This document shows positions 52,981 through 64,000 of a stretch of DNA of 64,000 nucleotides, one piece after another. The notes beneath the pieces were generated by a model. It was not told the origin of the DNA. It was given only the letters and a program-made list of their open reading frames with translations, and ran no database searches. The DNA is from Microthyrium microscopicum. Its lineage: Eukaryota > Ascomycota > Dothideomycetes > Microthyriales > Microthyriaceae. The stretch covers positions 632,576-696,575 of the forward strand of contig MU004236.1 of NCBI GenBank assembly GCA_010405405.1. The letters are read 5' to 3'. Each line of letters begins with the position of its first letter. Positions within the stretch are counted from its first letter, which is position 1. A program made the position numbers and the translations under genes.

Positions 52981-55063
52981 CTAAGATGCATGTCGCTCCG
53001 TCTTTGCACGTCGAGGACCACCCTTCAAGCTCTTGACGCGGTTCAAAAAGCCGCCAGCAGGTTTCTGCTCTGGTGAGCTATTGTCTGCTGTCACACGTCG
53101 CTCGAGAATTCCGCGCTTAGGGGACTTGGGAGAGCTCAGTGACCGCTCACGACCGCCATTCTTCTCCAATCCTGCTTCAGCAATCTTGATAGAGGCGCCC
53201 TTCTTCTCATATGCATCATCATGGTGGCTTTCAAATGGGTTATTTTCGGCATTGCGTGATGTTGCTGGGCGAGGTGCCTCTGGGCTTTGCATGGGACTTC
53301 CAACTGGACCATCTGCCAAAGAAATACCGGCTGATCGATCTTGGAAGCGACCTTTGTCAAAGTTTGACTTGGAGTACTGCGGTGGTGGTTCATTATATCG
53401 GCCCTTGCTTTGAGACATTCCCCGAAATCGCATCGCAAGAGACTTTTTGCGCGTAAGGTCGCCAAAGGTTGTAGTTTGCTCAGACTGAGTCCGTTGAATG
53501 GCCTGGCGAGAAGCAGGAGCTCCTTCCAAGAAAGTAGAAGTTCCAAGACCCAAACTCTCTTCCCCATGAACTGGTTCCACTCTATTAACGGGGTTCACCA
53601 GGGCCGTCTTCATTGCAGGGAATGGTTTAGCGGCTGATTGAGAATAATCGTTGAAGCCTTCAGCAGTGGAAAGCCCGTGCACTTGCACCAGGTGGGTACC
53701 ATTATTGATGGGACCGGAGCCTCCAATGGTTTGGTTCGCAGAATTAGTAGGAAACGCGCCCATGGGAGCAAAAGTATCCTTCTTTCGGTTCCGATGCGGC
53801 TGGCAAGCGTCGAATGGGCCGTCGTGATGCCACACTAAATACATCAGTCTTGTTCAAATCCATAGAGTTGGGAAACTTACTTGAACCTGTACCATACAGT
53901 CCTCCCGTTACGTCAAGTTTGTCTACAACATCGACATGGACGTTTTTACGACGGCGCGAAGAAGCAGAGTGGCCAATTTCCTTATCTCCGACCTTGCTCG
54001 TGCGGTTCTGCTCACGTTCTCGGTGCCTAGCCTCACGTTCACGCTTGCGCCGTTCCTTAGCTTCCCACTCTTCCTTGGTCATCAAGGGCTTTTCCATTGT
54101 GGAAGATTCAGAATTTCGTCTACGTCGGTCTTTGGTAGGGCTATCTCGTCGTCCACTCGGTTTGATTGGGATTCTCAGGCCATTCGGGCCTTTTTTGTAT
54201 TGTGGTTGGTCTTCGGAGCGGTTTGGACGGTGATGGGCGCGATCTCGGGAGGAGCCAGGGCCTCGGCGGGAGGAGTCGTCCTTGCGCTGCATGCTCGAAG
54301 CTGCTGAAAATTCGTTAGCTGTTGTCGAGTATTTTCGGAGGACAACTTACAATCTATTGGAGTATCTGTGACCGTCAAGCGTTTCTGTTGTGAGTATATG
54401 TTAGAAGGCGAGCAAAGTTTAGAGAGTGCATGATTGGAGTTGTGGCGGTTGGGGCATGTTTACAAAAGCACGGCTAGATCACCGCCTTCCTATTCAAGTG
54501 AATGGCGTCATGATGGCAGTCGCGTGTCGCAAGCAATTGTTTATGTGAAATGGCGAGAATAACTTACAAAGAGTTCTTTGGCATCGTCTCCGATCAATGG
54601 AGATGATGTTGTTGCTTTTGGCTGCACTTCCATTGTATCTATGAGAGGTGATTTGTTGCCTAGATCTTGCTCAAAGGATGCAAGAAAGGGATTTGTAGCG
54701 GTCTGTCGGACGGGTGCGCTCTGGGGAGCCGATTGAGGAGATAAGGCAGGCGAGCCAGTTCGGGGATTCAAGAATGGGTTGTTGGAGTTGAGATTGATTG
54801 TGAGTCCTGGATTGGCCTTCTGGGGCTCTGTTGATAAAATACTCAGTCAGTGACAAGCTAGAGGCTGGTAGGTTGGCAGACGCCCGATCAACAATTCTGA
54901 AACAGTAGAGTGTGTAATGAGGGCAGGAGTTGGCAGACTGGGAAGATAGTGCGGGAAATTGGGTTTTAGGAGTAGAAAGACAAGAGGGACAAGACAAAAT
55001 AGCGGGAATCATTAAAAGGTTATTTGACGCACCTCCAGTAGAGCTTGTTGGATTCACAAGCAT
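52981..55063 (-). CDS. PAL1: Pal1-family endocytic/cell-shape protein
   Basis: Exons (leftward) 55063–55033, 54827–54568, 54384–54351, 54300–53881 and 53834–52981 give about 532 residues. Pal1 is a membrane-associated protein of endocytic sites, needed for cylindrical growth in fission yeast. Seen: an N-terminal region with NPF motifs (NNPFLNPRTG, TNPFLASFE, plus NNPFESHH further on), which bind EH-domain proteins such as Ede1; a basic region (REREARHREREQ) near residue 200; and the Pal1 core GGLYGTGSMWHHDGPFDAC followed by PHRNRK and APMGAFP. The C-terminal part is Ser/Pro-rich and disordered. A very short third exon (34 bases) lies between. The fourth exon acceptor offers two CAG sites three bases apart (CAGCAG), so two isoforms differing by one residue are possible. 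Confidence 0.9.
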
Positions 55064-56642
55064 GGTTAGTGATTGCAGTGTGCTATCACCCCTGTGGAAG
55101 ATTTGGTGGCAGTGATGATAAGAGTAGGCGGGTCGTGGACACTAAATCCTGAAGGTAGTTTGCTGTCTGCAAGCCGTCGTCACTGGCGATCAGGAATGCA
55201 TGCGACAAAGCCAGGCTTGTATGTGAGTGGTGTTAAGGCGAGCACGCAGGATGGATGTGAACCGTGGGATGCGTCTGATTGTCGGACTGCAACAGGCGCA
55301 GTATATATTTCGCGGTGTATATAGGACGGCTCAGGTCGCCACAGCAGATGGCGAGCAGATTGCTAGCTAGAAAGCTAGAACAGGCAATAGTACTGGCCCC
55401 TCGCTGGAAGAAGTTTGTCCCTGGCCTTTACCCCTAGTCGTGGATTTGTAACCTTGGCGGCGGTGTTGTGGACTGGATTGTAATGGGTTAAGTCTGCAGA
55501 GGAAGAACTGTTTGAGCAAAATGGGTTGAAATGGGTTGAGGAATTGAAGGTCTGGAGAGTCTTTTTGGGGATGAGGGAGATGGTAATGAAGAGGGAAGAA
55601 GTAGATTTGTAGAAAGGAGATGGAAAAGAAGGTCTGGTCAGTTGAGTTGGTGGACGAGGGAAGGCGGTGGTGGTGTGAATTCTGCACTTCCCAAATTTGA
55701 GCCAAGGTTCCAAGATCAAGTTGTACCGGGACAACCAACAGATTTCGAACAATTGACGAACTAACAAAGGCTTGTGATCAAGCGTGGCGTGAGCCGCAAA
55801 GATCGACTTCGGTAGCATGCAATTTAGGGAGCCAAAAAAAGGGTCTTGGCCTAGAGTAGAGTAAAGAAGTCGCTATACCGCTTAAGACCTTGAACCCCTT
55901 TCCAGTACGGAGTACGGTACGAACTTTGATACTGCTATCACCTGTGGACCTTGGTTGGTTATGCGAAGACACTGTTCCCTGCTATCGGACAAGATTTTGG
56001 CTCGGTTGGCATCAGAGTGAAAACTACGGCCAGGGTCTCGCGAAGAAGAAGAAAAGATGGATACAGTACTGGACAGCGGATTGTCATAAAATTCTCTCCA
56101 CATTCTGGCGTTATTTTCGAGGGTGGCCAATGCGTCCCCGCGTTACCACCTGCCTTGTCGCGCTAGAGACTCACCATCAACTCAGAGCGTGAGAGTTCTT
56201 CGTGACCTTCAACCTCCCATGCACCTTCACTTCACCTCGAAGCCTGAGGCTTGAGGTTCATAGAGTACTTCGCACCAACTCGGAACCCTCTCTTGCTGGT
56301 GCAGCAGATACTCACGCTCATTACAATTCTAACTAAACCCATCCAGCCGCGTTGCCATTGACGGACACTGCTGAGAGCCTCCGTTGATTGCCCTCAAAGT
56401 CGCATATCCAGCAACCTTGCAATTTCAATTTGGCAAACCATTACAATACGAGGAATTCTACTTGCCATCAGATTACCACAGGCACTTCAAAGCCTAGGCT
56501 CGCCTCTACCTGCAGCAAATCGTGCCATATATCGGTCCAGCGCCCTGCTGGCTAAATCTATATATCTCAAGTTTGAGATATATCAACTCAGGAGCGCTTA
56601 CCGTTCACACCTTGGTTCAGGCACTACTTTGGCCCTTTCATC
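55064..56642. promoter_or_regulatory. Divergent promoter region of PAL1 and MED31
   Basis: About 1.6 kb separates the starts of PAL1 (leftward) and MED31 (rightward). A tight inverted repeat at 56560–56583 lies 60 bases before the MED31 ATG. Open frames on the minus strand at 55367–55818 overlap each other in different frames, have no signature and are probably chance. Confidence 0.45.
56560..56583. repeat. 11-bp perfect inverted repeat before MED31
   Basis: ATATATCTCAA (56560–56570) and TTGAGATATAT (56573–56583) are exact reverse complements around a 2-base centre. The AT-rich arms could serve as a core promoter element or, if transcribed, form a hairpin about 60 bases before the ATG. Confidence 0.7.
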
Positions 56643-57211
56643 ATGGCAGACAATTCATCCAACCAACAATCTGAGCCTGAGGTACCCGTGACCCAAAAGC
56701 CTGAACCCAAGTACGGTAGCAAGGATCCATCCCAAGGTTCAACACGCTTTGAATTAGAGCTTGAGGTAGGTTCTTAAATTATTCCAGGTACAATCTTACA
56801 TGCAGGGAAATCTCCGCACGTCACTGTATTTATCTACGCATCGGCCTGCATATGAACCTATCACAACCAATGAGGCTGACATCTATCTAGTTTGTTCAAT
56901 GCTTGGGAAATGGCTGGTACCTGAATCACTTGGCCGGACAAAAGCTTTTGGAAAAGCCAGATTTTGTTCGATACATTGACTACCTGCAGTATTGGAAGCA
57001 GCCTGAGTATGCTTGCTACTTGTCGTAAGTACCTGCTCTTGTTCCCTGCATCAATTGTAGATCGAAAACTGAGTGACATCTGATTAGATATCCTGGTCCT
57101 AGTCTGAAGGCATTGGAGCTTCTGCAACAAGAAAAATTCAGACAGGATATTCTCAAGCCTGATGTTCTTGAGAGTTTCGTCACTCAAATGGCCAATGCTG
57201 GCAAAGAATGA
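56643..57211 (+). CDS. MED31: Mediator subunit 31 (Soh1)
   Basis: Exons 56643–56765, 56891–57024 and 57088–57211 give 126 residues. MED31 is a small, highly conserved subunit of the middle module of Mediator, which links activators to RNA polymerase II. The family core is seen whole: RFELELEFVQCLGNGWYLNH, LAGQKLLEKPDFVRYIDYL, QYWKQPEYACYLSYPG and LELLQQEKFRQDIL. The N-terminal ~35 residues are a polar tail that is variable in the family. The first intron is 125 bases and joins after ELELE, the second inside YLS. Both fit the family's conserved sequence, which supports the joins. Confidence 0.95.
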
Positions 57212-57501
57212 TGATGCTATGGAACGTTGATCTTCCGATCTCTCTAGCCATACCCGAATGAAGGCAAATTGAGCGATATAAAATGCTCAGACCCTAGCCT
57301 GACGTCAAAAGGGGGACCATGGCTGTCATGCGTTATGCACACAACACGTTGGCAGAGTAAGATCTGATCGCTAGGCGGAATGCCGATCCATAGCCATGAG
57401 ATTCGCAATATATCAATTGCATAGCTAATGATCCGAAACAAGAGCATTGGGTATCATAGTGCCAGTAGTTAAACAACAAACAAATAAACCAGGCCTACTC
57501 T

Positions 57502-58333
57502 TTACTCAAAGAAGCCACCATCAGACTCATCGTCATCAACCTCCATCTCGTCTCCCTCCTTACCATCTTTCTTGACTTTTCCATGATCCTTTGACGCGAC
57601 AGTAGCCTCCACTGGTCTAGTTATGGTCAACTCATTCTTCAGTCTATCCAACGTGCCATTCTCCATAGCTTTCTCAACCCGTCTCCACATGTCCGCATCG
57701 CCCTTCGCTGGCCTCGCATCGTCCTCAGCTGAGCCTCCCTGTCTGTACATCCCCACATACTTCCACTCATACGGAGAACTCTGCGTATAATGCCGATCCA
57801 CATCCGCAATATGCAACGCTTCTTTCGCCCTCACCTTCTCCTCCTCCGTTTCCGCCCCCTCAACCGCCTTCCTCGCCTTCTTCAACCGTCGATTTGCCTT
57901 TTGTGATTCTACACACCACACACCAAAGATTAGCACATGTCCCCAAAACTCAAAACCTTTATACCCCCCCTCTCCCCTTCCATAGAACGTAAAACATACC
58001 AAAAAACTTAACCATCTTATACCTCTTCATATTCCCAATCCTCTTCTTCTCCGCCACCCGAACCGCCTCCTCGCGCTGCCGATCTACAAGTTCGCGCTCA
58101 TATTCCTGGCGCTTGTCAGCCTGTAGACGCAAGGGGCGGCGATTTGGCGCTTGCGGGTCGGGGTGTGCGGCGGAGGTGTCGGCGGCGAGACTGCGTTGGA
58201 TGTTGCGCAGGCGCGATTGGCGTTTGCGGGAGGGTTCGTGGGTGTCGAGGTCGGGGAGTTTGGTGGGGTGGGTGGGTTTTGCGTAGGGGTGGTAGATTGT
58301 TTCGTGGGTTTGGGTTTGGGTTGGGGGTGGCAT
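57502..58333 (-). CDS. EFG1: EFG1 rRNA-processing protein
   Basis: Exons (leftward) 58333–58000 and 57908–57502 give 246 residues. EFG1 is a nucleolar protein needed for 18S rRNA maturation. Family marks: the N-terminal LRNIQRSLA block; a coiled-coil of KRQEYERELVDRQREEAVR; KRIGNMKRYKMVKFFESQKA; and NRRLKKARKAVE. The C-terminus ends acidic (DEMEVDDDESDGGFFE) as is common. The exon junction sits within KFFE, matching conserved sequence. Converges with MED31. Confidence 0.9.
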
Positions 58334-59269
58334 GGTTGTGTTGGTGTTGAAAAGGGAGTTTATGGTGGGTGATTAGGAGGTTTGGAGGGAGTGGTGTGGG
58401 CGTGATGGAGGAGGAGATTTTGTAGGTGTGGTGGTGGTGGATTGAAGTTTGAAGTTTTACTGAAAATTGTTGCAGGGGTGCGAGATCGAGGCTCTGCCCC
58501 ACAGCAACAGCCTTTCAACTGTTCTTCAAAGATTTTAGCCAATTCTGGTGGGCAAAGTCGTAAAAGTGTTAGCCAATTTTCAATTTTACAAATACTATCA
58601 TGTTGATGATGCCTGCAGGTCGTTACGGTGTTCTTTCATAATTAATTGGAGTAGTTCACGAGGCGCTGTTAGTTACTGCTAAGAGAAGTATCATTTTCCA
58701 TCGCGCCTGGGATTAGATTATCACAACTGAGAAAGCACATGAACAAAGAGGAGAAGGTAGGAAGCAATCGTAGTATTCTCACTGTATGCCAATATCAAAA
58801 TGAATAAGGAAAAAGGATGTAAAGCTCAGCCTCACATATGGCTCAGTATGTGAACACGGTTACAATTGACGGAAATAGTCGGCCACCACTTCACTTGCGG
58901 AATATGGGATTTGGTCAAAAGACGCTAGAGGTGACTGAGATTTAAAGATAGTATCGAAGGTGTAGGGAACGAATTAAAGGAGTGAGACAAGCTTCTAGAC
59001 ACTTGTGATATTGACCGCTTATTCCGTGGTTGGATCCATCTTATGGTCGTACCGAGGAGTCCATTCCGCTCTAGCAGGGATCTCTCCTAGCGCCTTCCAA
59101 AAAATAAAGTGCAGTCTCCAAAAAAAAATTGGTGATAAGCCGCCATCCGCTGTCCAGACTCTTTCCTCTACCTTTATACCACTTGTCGCTTTTCATACTC
59201 TTCTTAATTCTCTCATAATATCTACCTCATGTCCCCAAAGTCATCATTAATATTCCCCCGCTTGTTACA
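58334..59269. other. Divergent intergenic region
   Basis: These 936 bases lie between the EFG1 start (leftward) and the F-box/ankyrin start (rightward). A G/T-rich run follows EFG1's start on the + strand (GGTGGTGGTGG near 58430). I saw no gene. Confidence 0.5.
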
Positions 59270-60957
59270 ATGCCGAGACTCGATCCTTCGGGCACCATGC
59301 TCTTTCAGCTGCCGCTCGAGCTTACCTTGATGATCTTTGAGGAACTGGCGCGTTCCGAGAAGATCAACTTTTTGATGAAAGCGCGCGCAACAAGCAGTAA
59401 GCCCCATTTGATCAGTATCCGACCGTCTCACCTAGACTAACACCTTAAATAGAACGATTTAGTACCGAGATTGTCGCCGCCATCTGCTCGACCGAAATCA
59501 TCCTTACCCGATTCTGCCCCTATCTGAACAAGCCGCCTCAACTCTGCGACACTTTACTAGACGGCCATATCAAGAAATTGTTTCATCCCAGACATCGAGA
59601 TCATCGATATACCAAAGCCATATTCAATACTGTAGCGGGTGTCATTGAGCTTCACCCTAAACTGGCTGGCCAGCAAAGGGAAATAACGGCCCGGCTATTC
59701 CGTACAAGCATTCGATGTAAAGATCAGTTTCTGCTTCAATTTGCTCCCGACACACTCTTAGAAGATTTACCTGAGAAGTATCAATTAGCGGCTTCCTGGA
59801 ACCTTCAGTCCTCCGTCGCGTGGGCGTGTGCATGTTTGGGTCTGACAGATGACCTACGTGGCATTTCTCAAAAAGCGCTCGAGGCTTTAGTTCTCGCCGT
59901 ATGGAAAAAGTCTGAAGAGGACAAAGGCCCTATCCCTGATCAGAGCTACCATAAAGCCTTATGGGATAGAATATGCCAGGAATCGAATCCAGTGACGCCT
60001 CTTCCAGCCACGCCTCTCCCTTCGACGATGGTGAGAAGTCACCCCGGAGCAATAGATGCCAGCTTCTTCGGCGGTTTGCTTGCCGCGGCCGTCTATAACG
60101 GACATATCTCAACAGCGAAATATCTGATGACCGAACAATGTTTTGGAGCAGACCTCGAACAAGGGGCCAATCCTTTTAAGATTGCGGCTCAAAAAGGAGA
60201 TCTCCCGGCTCTCCGTATGCTGGTTGACAATTGGCCATCTGACACCATAGACTGCTCGAGCAAATGTATTGGTGGACTGCAACATGGCATCAGACATGGA
60301 GACGAAAAACTCATCAACTACTATCTAGCCCATGTGAAGATGCACCTCAATGAAGTTCAGGGGCGGATGACCACTGAGGATGGCCAAAGCCGACCAGCAA
60401 AGAGAATGCTCAAAGACATTATGTCCGCCATCATATCAAACCGACGGGTAGACCTAGTTCGCCAAATTCCACTGCCTGAGGTCGACCACCAGACCTTGAA
60501 CGTAATTCTGGGACTCGCTGTACACTTCGAATCCTCCGACATATTTGATGTACTTTGCTCCACGCCGGGAGCTTCAAAACTCATGGTCTCTTGTCCCGAC
60601 AAAATCAGCATTATACTCCAAGGCCTCTTGCATAAGGCGGCGTTTCGAGGCAACTTGGATGTAGTACGCAGCCTGCTTGATGCCAGTGCCAAGGTCGATA
60701 TTCCGTCCTCACAGGATCCGGATGCTTATCAGTCTATGGGGCCCATTATGGAAGCAGTTGTTATGGACAACTACGAAGTACTCAGACTACTTGTGGAGCA
60801 TAGACCGCGTCCACTTTGGGATTCACCGTATGCTTTGCGCATTGCATATCTTGAAGCTAGAAAGCGTGGAGATGTTCGCGCTCAAGCTCTTCTCGCAGAG
60901 AATGGAGCACCAGTTCCTCATCCTCACCGCTCGAGCTGTCGGTTGATGGCATATTAA
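59270..60957 (+). CDS. F-box-like ankyrin-repeat protein
   Basis: Exons 59270–59396 and 59453–60957 give 543 residues. The N-terminus has an F-box-like start, MLFQLPLELTLMIFEELARS, then a long helical region with no known motif. The C-terminal half holds several ankyrin-type repeats: GGLLAAAVYNGHISTAKYLM, ANPFKIAAQKGDLPALRML, LLHKAAFRGNLDVVRSLLDA and IMEAVVMDNYEVLRLLVEH. Such proteins usually bring substrates to SCF ubiquitin ligases; here the substrate is not known. Fungi carry many of this kind. A 12-base tandem repeat begins 23 bases after the stop codon. Confidence 0.8.
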
Positions 60958-61676
60958 TGTGTTGGACTTCAAAATGATTTGGATATCGATTTGAATATCG
61001 ATTTGGCTATCGGTTTGGGATTAAGCAAAACAAAAGGATTCGGTTCGCAAGCATTGAGCGAATTATTGGCAGCAACATAAAAGTTCATGCGCCGGATAGA
61101 GCAATAGACTTTAGACTATAGAGGGTTAGATCATAGATCCGTACAAGACTTAGACTTTTCATTATAGAGAATTATTCAATCCATTACGATACGTTCCATA
61201 TCTTTGCTGATGTTCATTTGCATGCTTTTCCAATGGTGAAACAACCAGATCCAATTTCGTGAGTATGATCACATATTATCGCAGCCCTTGTGATGATTTG
61301 CCTCCCCAACTGTCGTTTTATAGCACAAAACTGGCCAAGACTTCATCAATTGGGCACCCAAGCACCATCAGGCTGTAGACCTGTTGTTGGCCAATCAAGA
61401 ACGACACCTACCAGCCTTCTTGGCATTTTCAACCACAACCGCACAGACCGCGATGGGTACTTGGGACTTGACCATCACCATCACAAAATCACATTTGGTG
61501 ATCGATCAATAGTTTCCATCTATCTCAAGAAACCTCGGTGTTCACGACTTCGCCTCTGATCCCGTTTCAACTGGGAGTGGTTTTGGAAGATTTCGCGATG
61601 AACGACAGGTGACGGTGAGGCTGCGGGAACCACTCAGGACTCTACTCCGAGCACCAGCTCAGAGTATTTCGCCAAT
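60958..61676. other. Intergenic region with short tandem repeat
   Basis: This ~720-base gap separates the ankyrin gene from SEA4. Bases 60981–61016 carry three 12-base units (GGATATCGATTT, GAATATCGATTT, GGCTATCGGTTT). An ATG at 61598 could belong to a spliced 5' exon of SEA4, but I could not fix the join. Confidence 0.5.
60981..61016. repeat. 12-base repeat, three copies
   Basis: Units GGATATCGATTT, GAATATCGATTT and GGCTATCGGTTT lie in tandem in the 3' flank of the ankyrin gene. They are diverging copies and may lie in its 3' UTR. Confidence 0.75.
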
Positions 61677-64000
61677 ATGGCGTCTTATGTCCGATGGTCG
61701 CCTCACTCGACCATTGATTCGAAACAGTTCGTTCTGCTGGATACTCAGTCTGCGCGAATTCAATTATGCAGGGTGGAATCTGTTGGCAGTGCGAATACGC
61801 CAGTCCAAGTTGTACAGCACAAGGTTCTGTGCAGTCGCGACAGACTCCCCAACTTTACGGCCTTTGACTTTTCCAGAAATGATCGATATATCGTCGGTCT
61901 TGGTGGCGGCACTGGAGAGGCTACTATCGTGTCACTCAATCCAGACAAACCACAGGCCGAAAGCATAATACGAAGCTTCCCTGTCAAATCCCAAAGACGA
62001 TGTAACTCGCTGGCGTTCAACTCTAAGAATGTTATCGCTACAGCACTAGAAAGAGTTCGCAACGATTCTGGTCTGAGTTTGTGTGATCTCGGTGGAAATT
62101 CGCCAGAACCTTTCAGGAAATTGGCTCCCTCCGAAGGCGTGACAAGTGTCAAATTCTTTGGTCAAAATCCGGACCTGCTCCTGGCTGGAATACAGAAACA
62201 GTATGTTCGCTTATACGATTTACGGGACAATCACACTTCAAATGCTCAGCAATGTCCTTCTCGAATTGTACACAATCTGGCGATTGACCCGTTGGATGAG
62301 AATTACTTCATATCTGCTGGTCCTGAAAAAGAACCGATCGTTGCAGTCTGGGACAGAAGGCATCTTAGAGTGGGAGGCTCCGTTACCCCCTCATCAGAAA
62401 CTGGTCCACAAGGAGCAGTCTTGGAAATGAGACCAGCTCTGGATACTACCAATTCATGCTCTATTTTGAGTCTTCGCTTTTCTGGAGTAAAGCGTGGCTG
62501 CTTCGAGGTCTTATCAAGTTCTGGAGAGCTAAGAACTATAGAATTGGCGCAACATGCCGCGAGATCTGATCTAAAGCAATCATCTCACAATGCACTTGGG
62601 GGTTCACCGTGGGCTTCTACCATGTATACAAGACGAACACATACCTTGGCACATCCAGCATGGAGCTCTTTACATGGTAGAGATGAGAAGCTCAAGATTG
62701 TCTCTTGTGATTTCATGTCCTGGCAGGGACTTTCATCCGACGTATCGTTATTGGCTCTCAATCAAAACAGGCAAATTACAAGGCTTAAGATGCATGGAAC
62801 TCCACGAAAGCTCAACATCACCGCCCTTGACGAGATATGGCTATGGAAAGACAGGCCGAAGGTGTTGAAAGTGCGCGAAAGAGCAGAAACTTCAGCCGCA
62901 GATCTAATTACCATACAAGAAAAGGCGAATCTTGGAAGCGCTAGACGGACATCCGATCAAAGTCTTCAAAATTCATCTGCTCGCCTTCGAGAGTTGAGTC
63001 TGGAATCCCTCGCTCATAAAACACCGAATCATTACGAATCTCCTTTCTACACTTCTAGTAACGATAAACACGAAGATCTCATGTCAATGAACTTTCCGCA
63101 GTACACACCGTCTTTGGAAGATGCTCTGAAGCTCCTTCCCATCCAGCGTCGCCGCTGTCAAGAGGGTTACTCTCTTGTTCCAGCCAAAAATCAAAGAATT
63201 GTTGATAATGACCCTTGGCTTGTTGACATGTGGGGCATAATACAGCGTTTTGAAGATCTTGCCAAGAACGATGGAATGTACCACGAAGGTGTAGACCTTG
63301 CGTACCTTGGTGTATATGCAATCTGGACTCAAGATTTTAATCATAGAAACCGAATTTTTGGTCGAGACTCGTTCTCATCTGCGGATTATAATGAAGCAGT
63401 CATTTCAATCCTTCAACGACGAGGCTATCCCTCGTTTCAAGGACACAAGACTAAGTTCCCTGCCTTGAGGCAGCTTTGTTTGGCAGTCTGTGGTTGGGCA
63501 TTTTCAAAAGAGGTCCTACGACAGAAATGCCAAATCCTCATGGACCGTGGACAGTACTACAAAGCAATTGTGGTAGCAGTGATGCGTGGGTTCAAAGATC
63601 TCGCACAAGATTTGCTTCGAACCGCTATACAGACCAAACGCCTACAAAATATTGGCTTGGGTGCCGTAATCGCATGCGAGTCTGTTAACGAGGAACAACG
63701 AGAATTATGCAGCTGGATGGCAGAGGAGACCGACGATCCCTACCTAAAAGCCCTCCTGGCCTACTTTGTCTCTGGCGACTGGAAAGTCGTCGCTGACATG
63801 CCGCTCCTCCCCCTCTCCGACCGAATCGGCTGCGCTCTCAAATATGTCGACGACACCCGCCTCACCGAATTTATCAAACTCCAAACCAGCATCTCTGCTG
63901 TGGCCGGTCACACCGAAGGTCTCGTCCTCACTGGTCTTACCGACCGCGCCGTTGACCTCTTCCGCCAATACGTCGCTAAATTCAACGACCTCCAAACTGC
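61677..64000 (+). CDS. SEA4: SEA4/Mios WD40 protein (3' partial)
   Basis: One frame runs from an ATG at 61677 to the right edge, 774 codons, with no stop; the gene continues outside. Mios/SEA4 is a subunit of the SEACAT/GATOR2 complex at the vacuole, which regulates TORC1 in response to amino acids. Seen: the start MASYVRWSPHSTIDSKQFVL; an N-terminal WD40 propeller through ~residue 350 with blocks such as FTAFDFSRNDRYIVGLGGG, VTSVKFFGQNPDLLLAG and HNLAIDPLDENYFISAGPEK ending in VWDRR; then the alpha-solenoid region with GVDLAYLGVYAIWTQDF and LMDRGQYYKAIVVAVMRG. The C-terminal RING-like zinc domain expected of the family should lie beyond 64000. A short 5' exon upstream is possible because the frame is open back to 61602. 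Confidence 0.9.
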   Translation, partial: MASYVRWSPHSTIDSKQFVLLDTQSARIQLCRVESVGSANTPVQVVQHKVLCSRDRLPNFTAFDFSRNDRYIVGLGGGTGEATIVSLNPDKPQAESIIRSFPVKSQRRCNSLAFNSKNVIATALERVRNDSGLSLCDLGGNSPEPFRKLAPSEGVTSVKFFGQNPDLLLAGIQKQYVRLYDLRDNHTSNAQQCPSRIVHNLAIDPLDENYFISAGPEKEPIVAVWDRRHLRVGGSVTPSSETGPQGAVLEMRPALDTTNSCSILSLRFSGVKRGCFEVLSSSGELRTIELAQHAARSDLKQSSHNALGGSPWASTMYTRRTHTLAHPAWSSLHGRDEKLKIVSCDFMSWQGLSSDVSLLALNQNRQITRLKMHGTPRKLNITALDEIWLWKDRPKVLKVRERAETSAADLITIQEKANLGSARRTSDQSLQNSSARLRELSLESLAHKTPNHYESPFYTSSNDKHEDLMSMNFPQYTPSLEDALKLLPIQRRRCQEGYSLVPAKNQRIVDNDPWLVDMWGIIQRFEDLAKNDGMYHEGVDLAYLGVYAIWTQDFNHRNRIFGRDSFSSADYNEAVISILQRRGYPSFQGHKTKFPALRQLCLAVCGWAFSKEVLRQKCQILMDRGQYYKAIVVAVMRGFKDLAQDLLRTAIQTKRLQNIGLGAVIACESVNEEQRELCSWMAEETDDPYLKALLAYFVSGDWKVVADMPLLPLSDRIGCALKYVDDTRLTEFIKLQTSISAVAGHTEGLVLTGLTDRAVDLFRQYVAKFNDLQT

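Noticed and set aside
1-64000. tRNA, rRNA genes and CRISPR arrays
   Set aside because: I looked for GTTCGA-type tRNA boxes with matching arms and for regularly spaced direct repeats and found none convincing.

Overview
The window is nuclear DNA of a filamentous ascomycete (Pezizomycotina). The evidence is short GT–AG introns of about 45–60 bases with CTAAC/CTAAT-like branch sites, and gene families typical of that group: Pth11/rhodopsin-type membrane proteins, a GT69 mannosyltransferase, a Dal5-type transporter, an AA11 LPMO, a cutinase and a Zn2Cys6 regulator. A Leotiomycete-like fungus is my guess, not something I can prove. I rebuilt 27 protein genes by joining exons by eye. Two of them run off the window edges: a kinase/nucleotidyltransferase fusion on the left and the SEA4/Mios homologue on the right. 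I saw no tRNA, rRNA, CRISPR array or polyketide/peptide synthase cluster.

Region by region. 0–5.6 kb: two same-strand genes that look glycan-related. One fuses an APH/choline-kinase-like domain to a sugar-nucleotidyltransferase-like domain; the other fuses a nucleotide-sugar transporter to a large unrecognised C-terminal domain. A 153-bp element with perfect 39-bp inverted repeats at TA sites lies between them. 5.9–17.7 kb: housekeeping block with peroxisomal 3-ketoacyl-CoA thiolase, the SWR1 chromatin remodeller, and UPF2/NMD2 divergent from SWR1. 18.4 kb: a small cysteine-rich membrane protein. 20.7–26.4 kb: a 10-exon Dal5-type transporter, an AA11 LPMO, and a mitochondrial dicarboxylate-type carrier with a 5-base exon. 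26.8–31.0 kb: a FrnE/DsbA-like oxidoreductase, a Zn2Cys6 regulator and an NmrA-like protein whose three promoters share CGG-triplet repeats. 31–46 kb: sparse accessory DNA with a rhodopsin-like protein, a beta-lactamase-fold enzyme, a small membrane protein, a cutinase, a Kre9/Knh-like surface protein and a thioredoxin-like secretory protein. 46–64 kb: a divergent protein kinase with tandem repeats, a GT69 mannosyltransferase, parvulin, PAL1, MED31, EFG1, an F-box/ankyrin protein and SEA4/Mios.

The two places most likely to repay attention are: (1) the kinase–nucleotidyltransferase and transporter–C-domain pair, which together could activate, import and perhaps transfer an unusual glycan substituent; and (2) the FrnE–Zn2Cys6–NmrA group, where a composite CGG-repeat plus AT-rich element sits at nearly the same distance upstream of two adjacent start codons and a related inverted site sits just upstream of a TATA box at the third gene. 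The functional links in both cases are inference from architecture and proximity.
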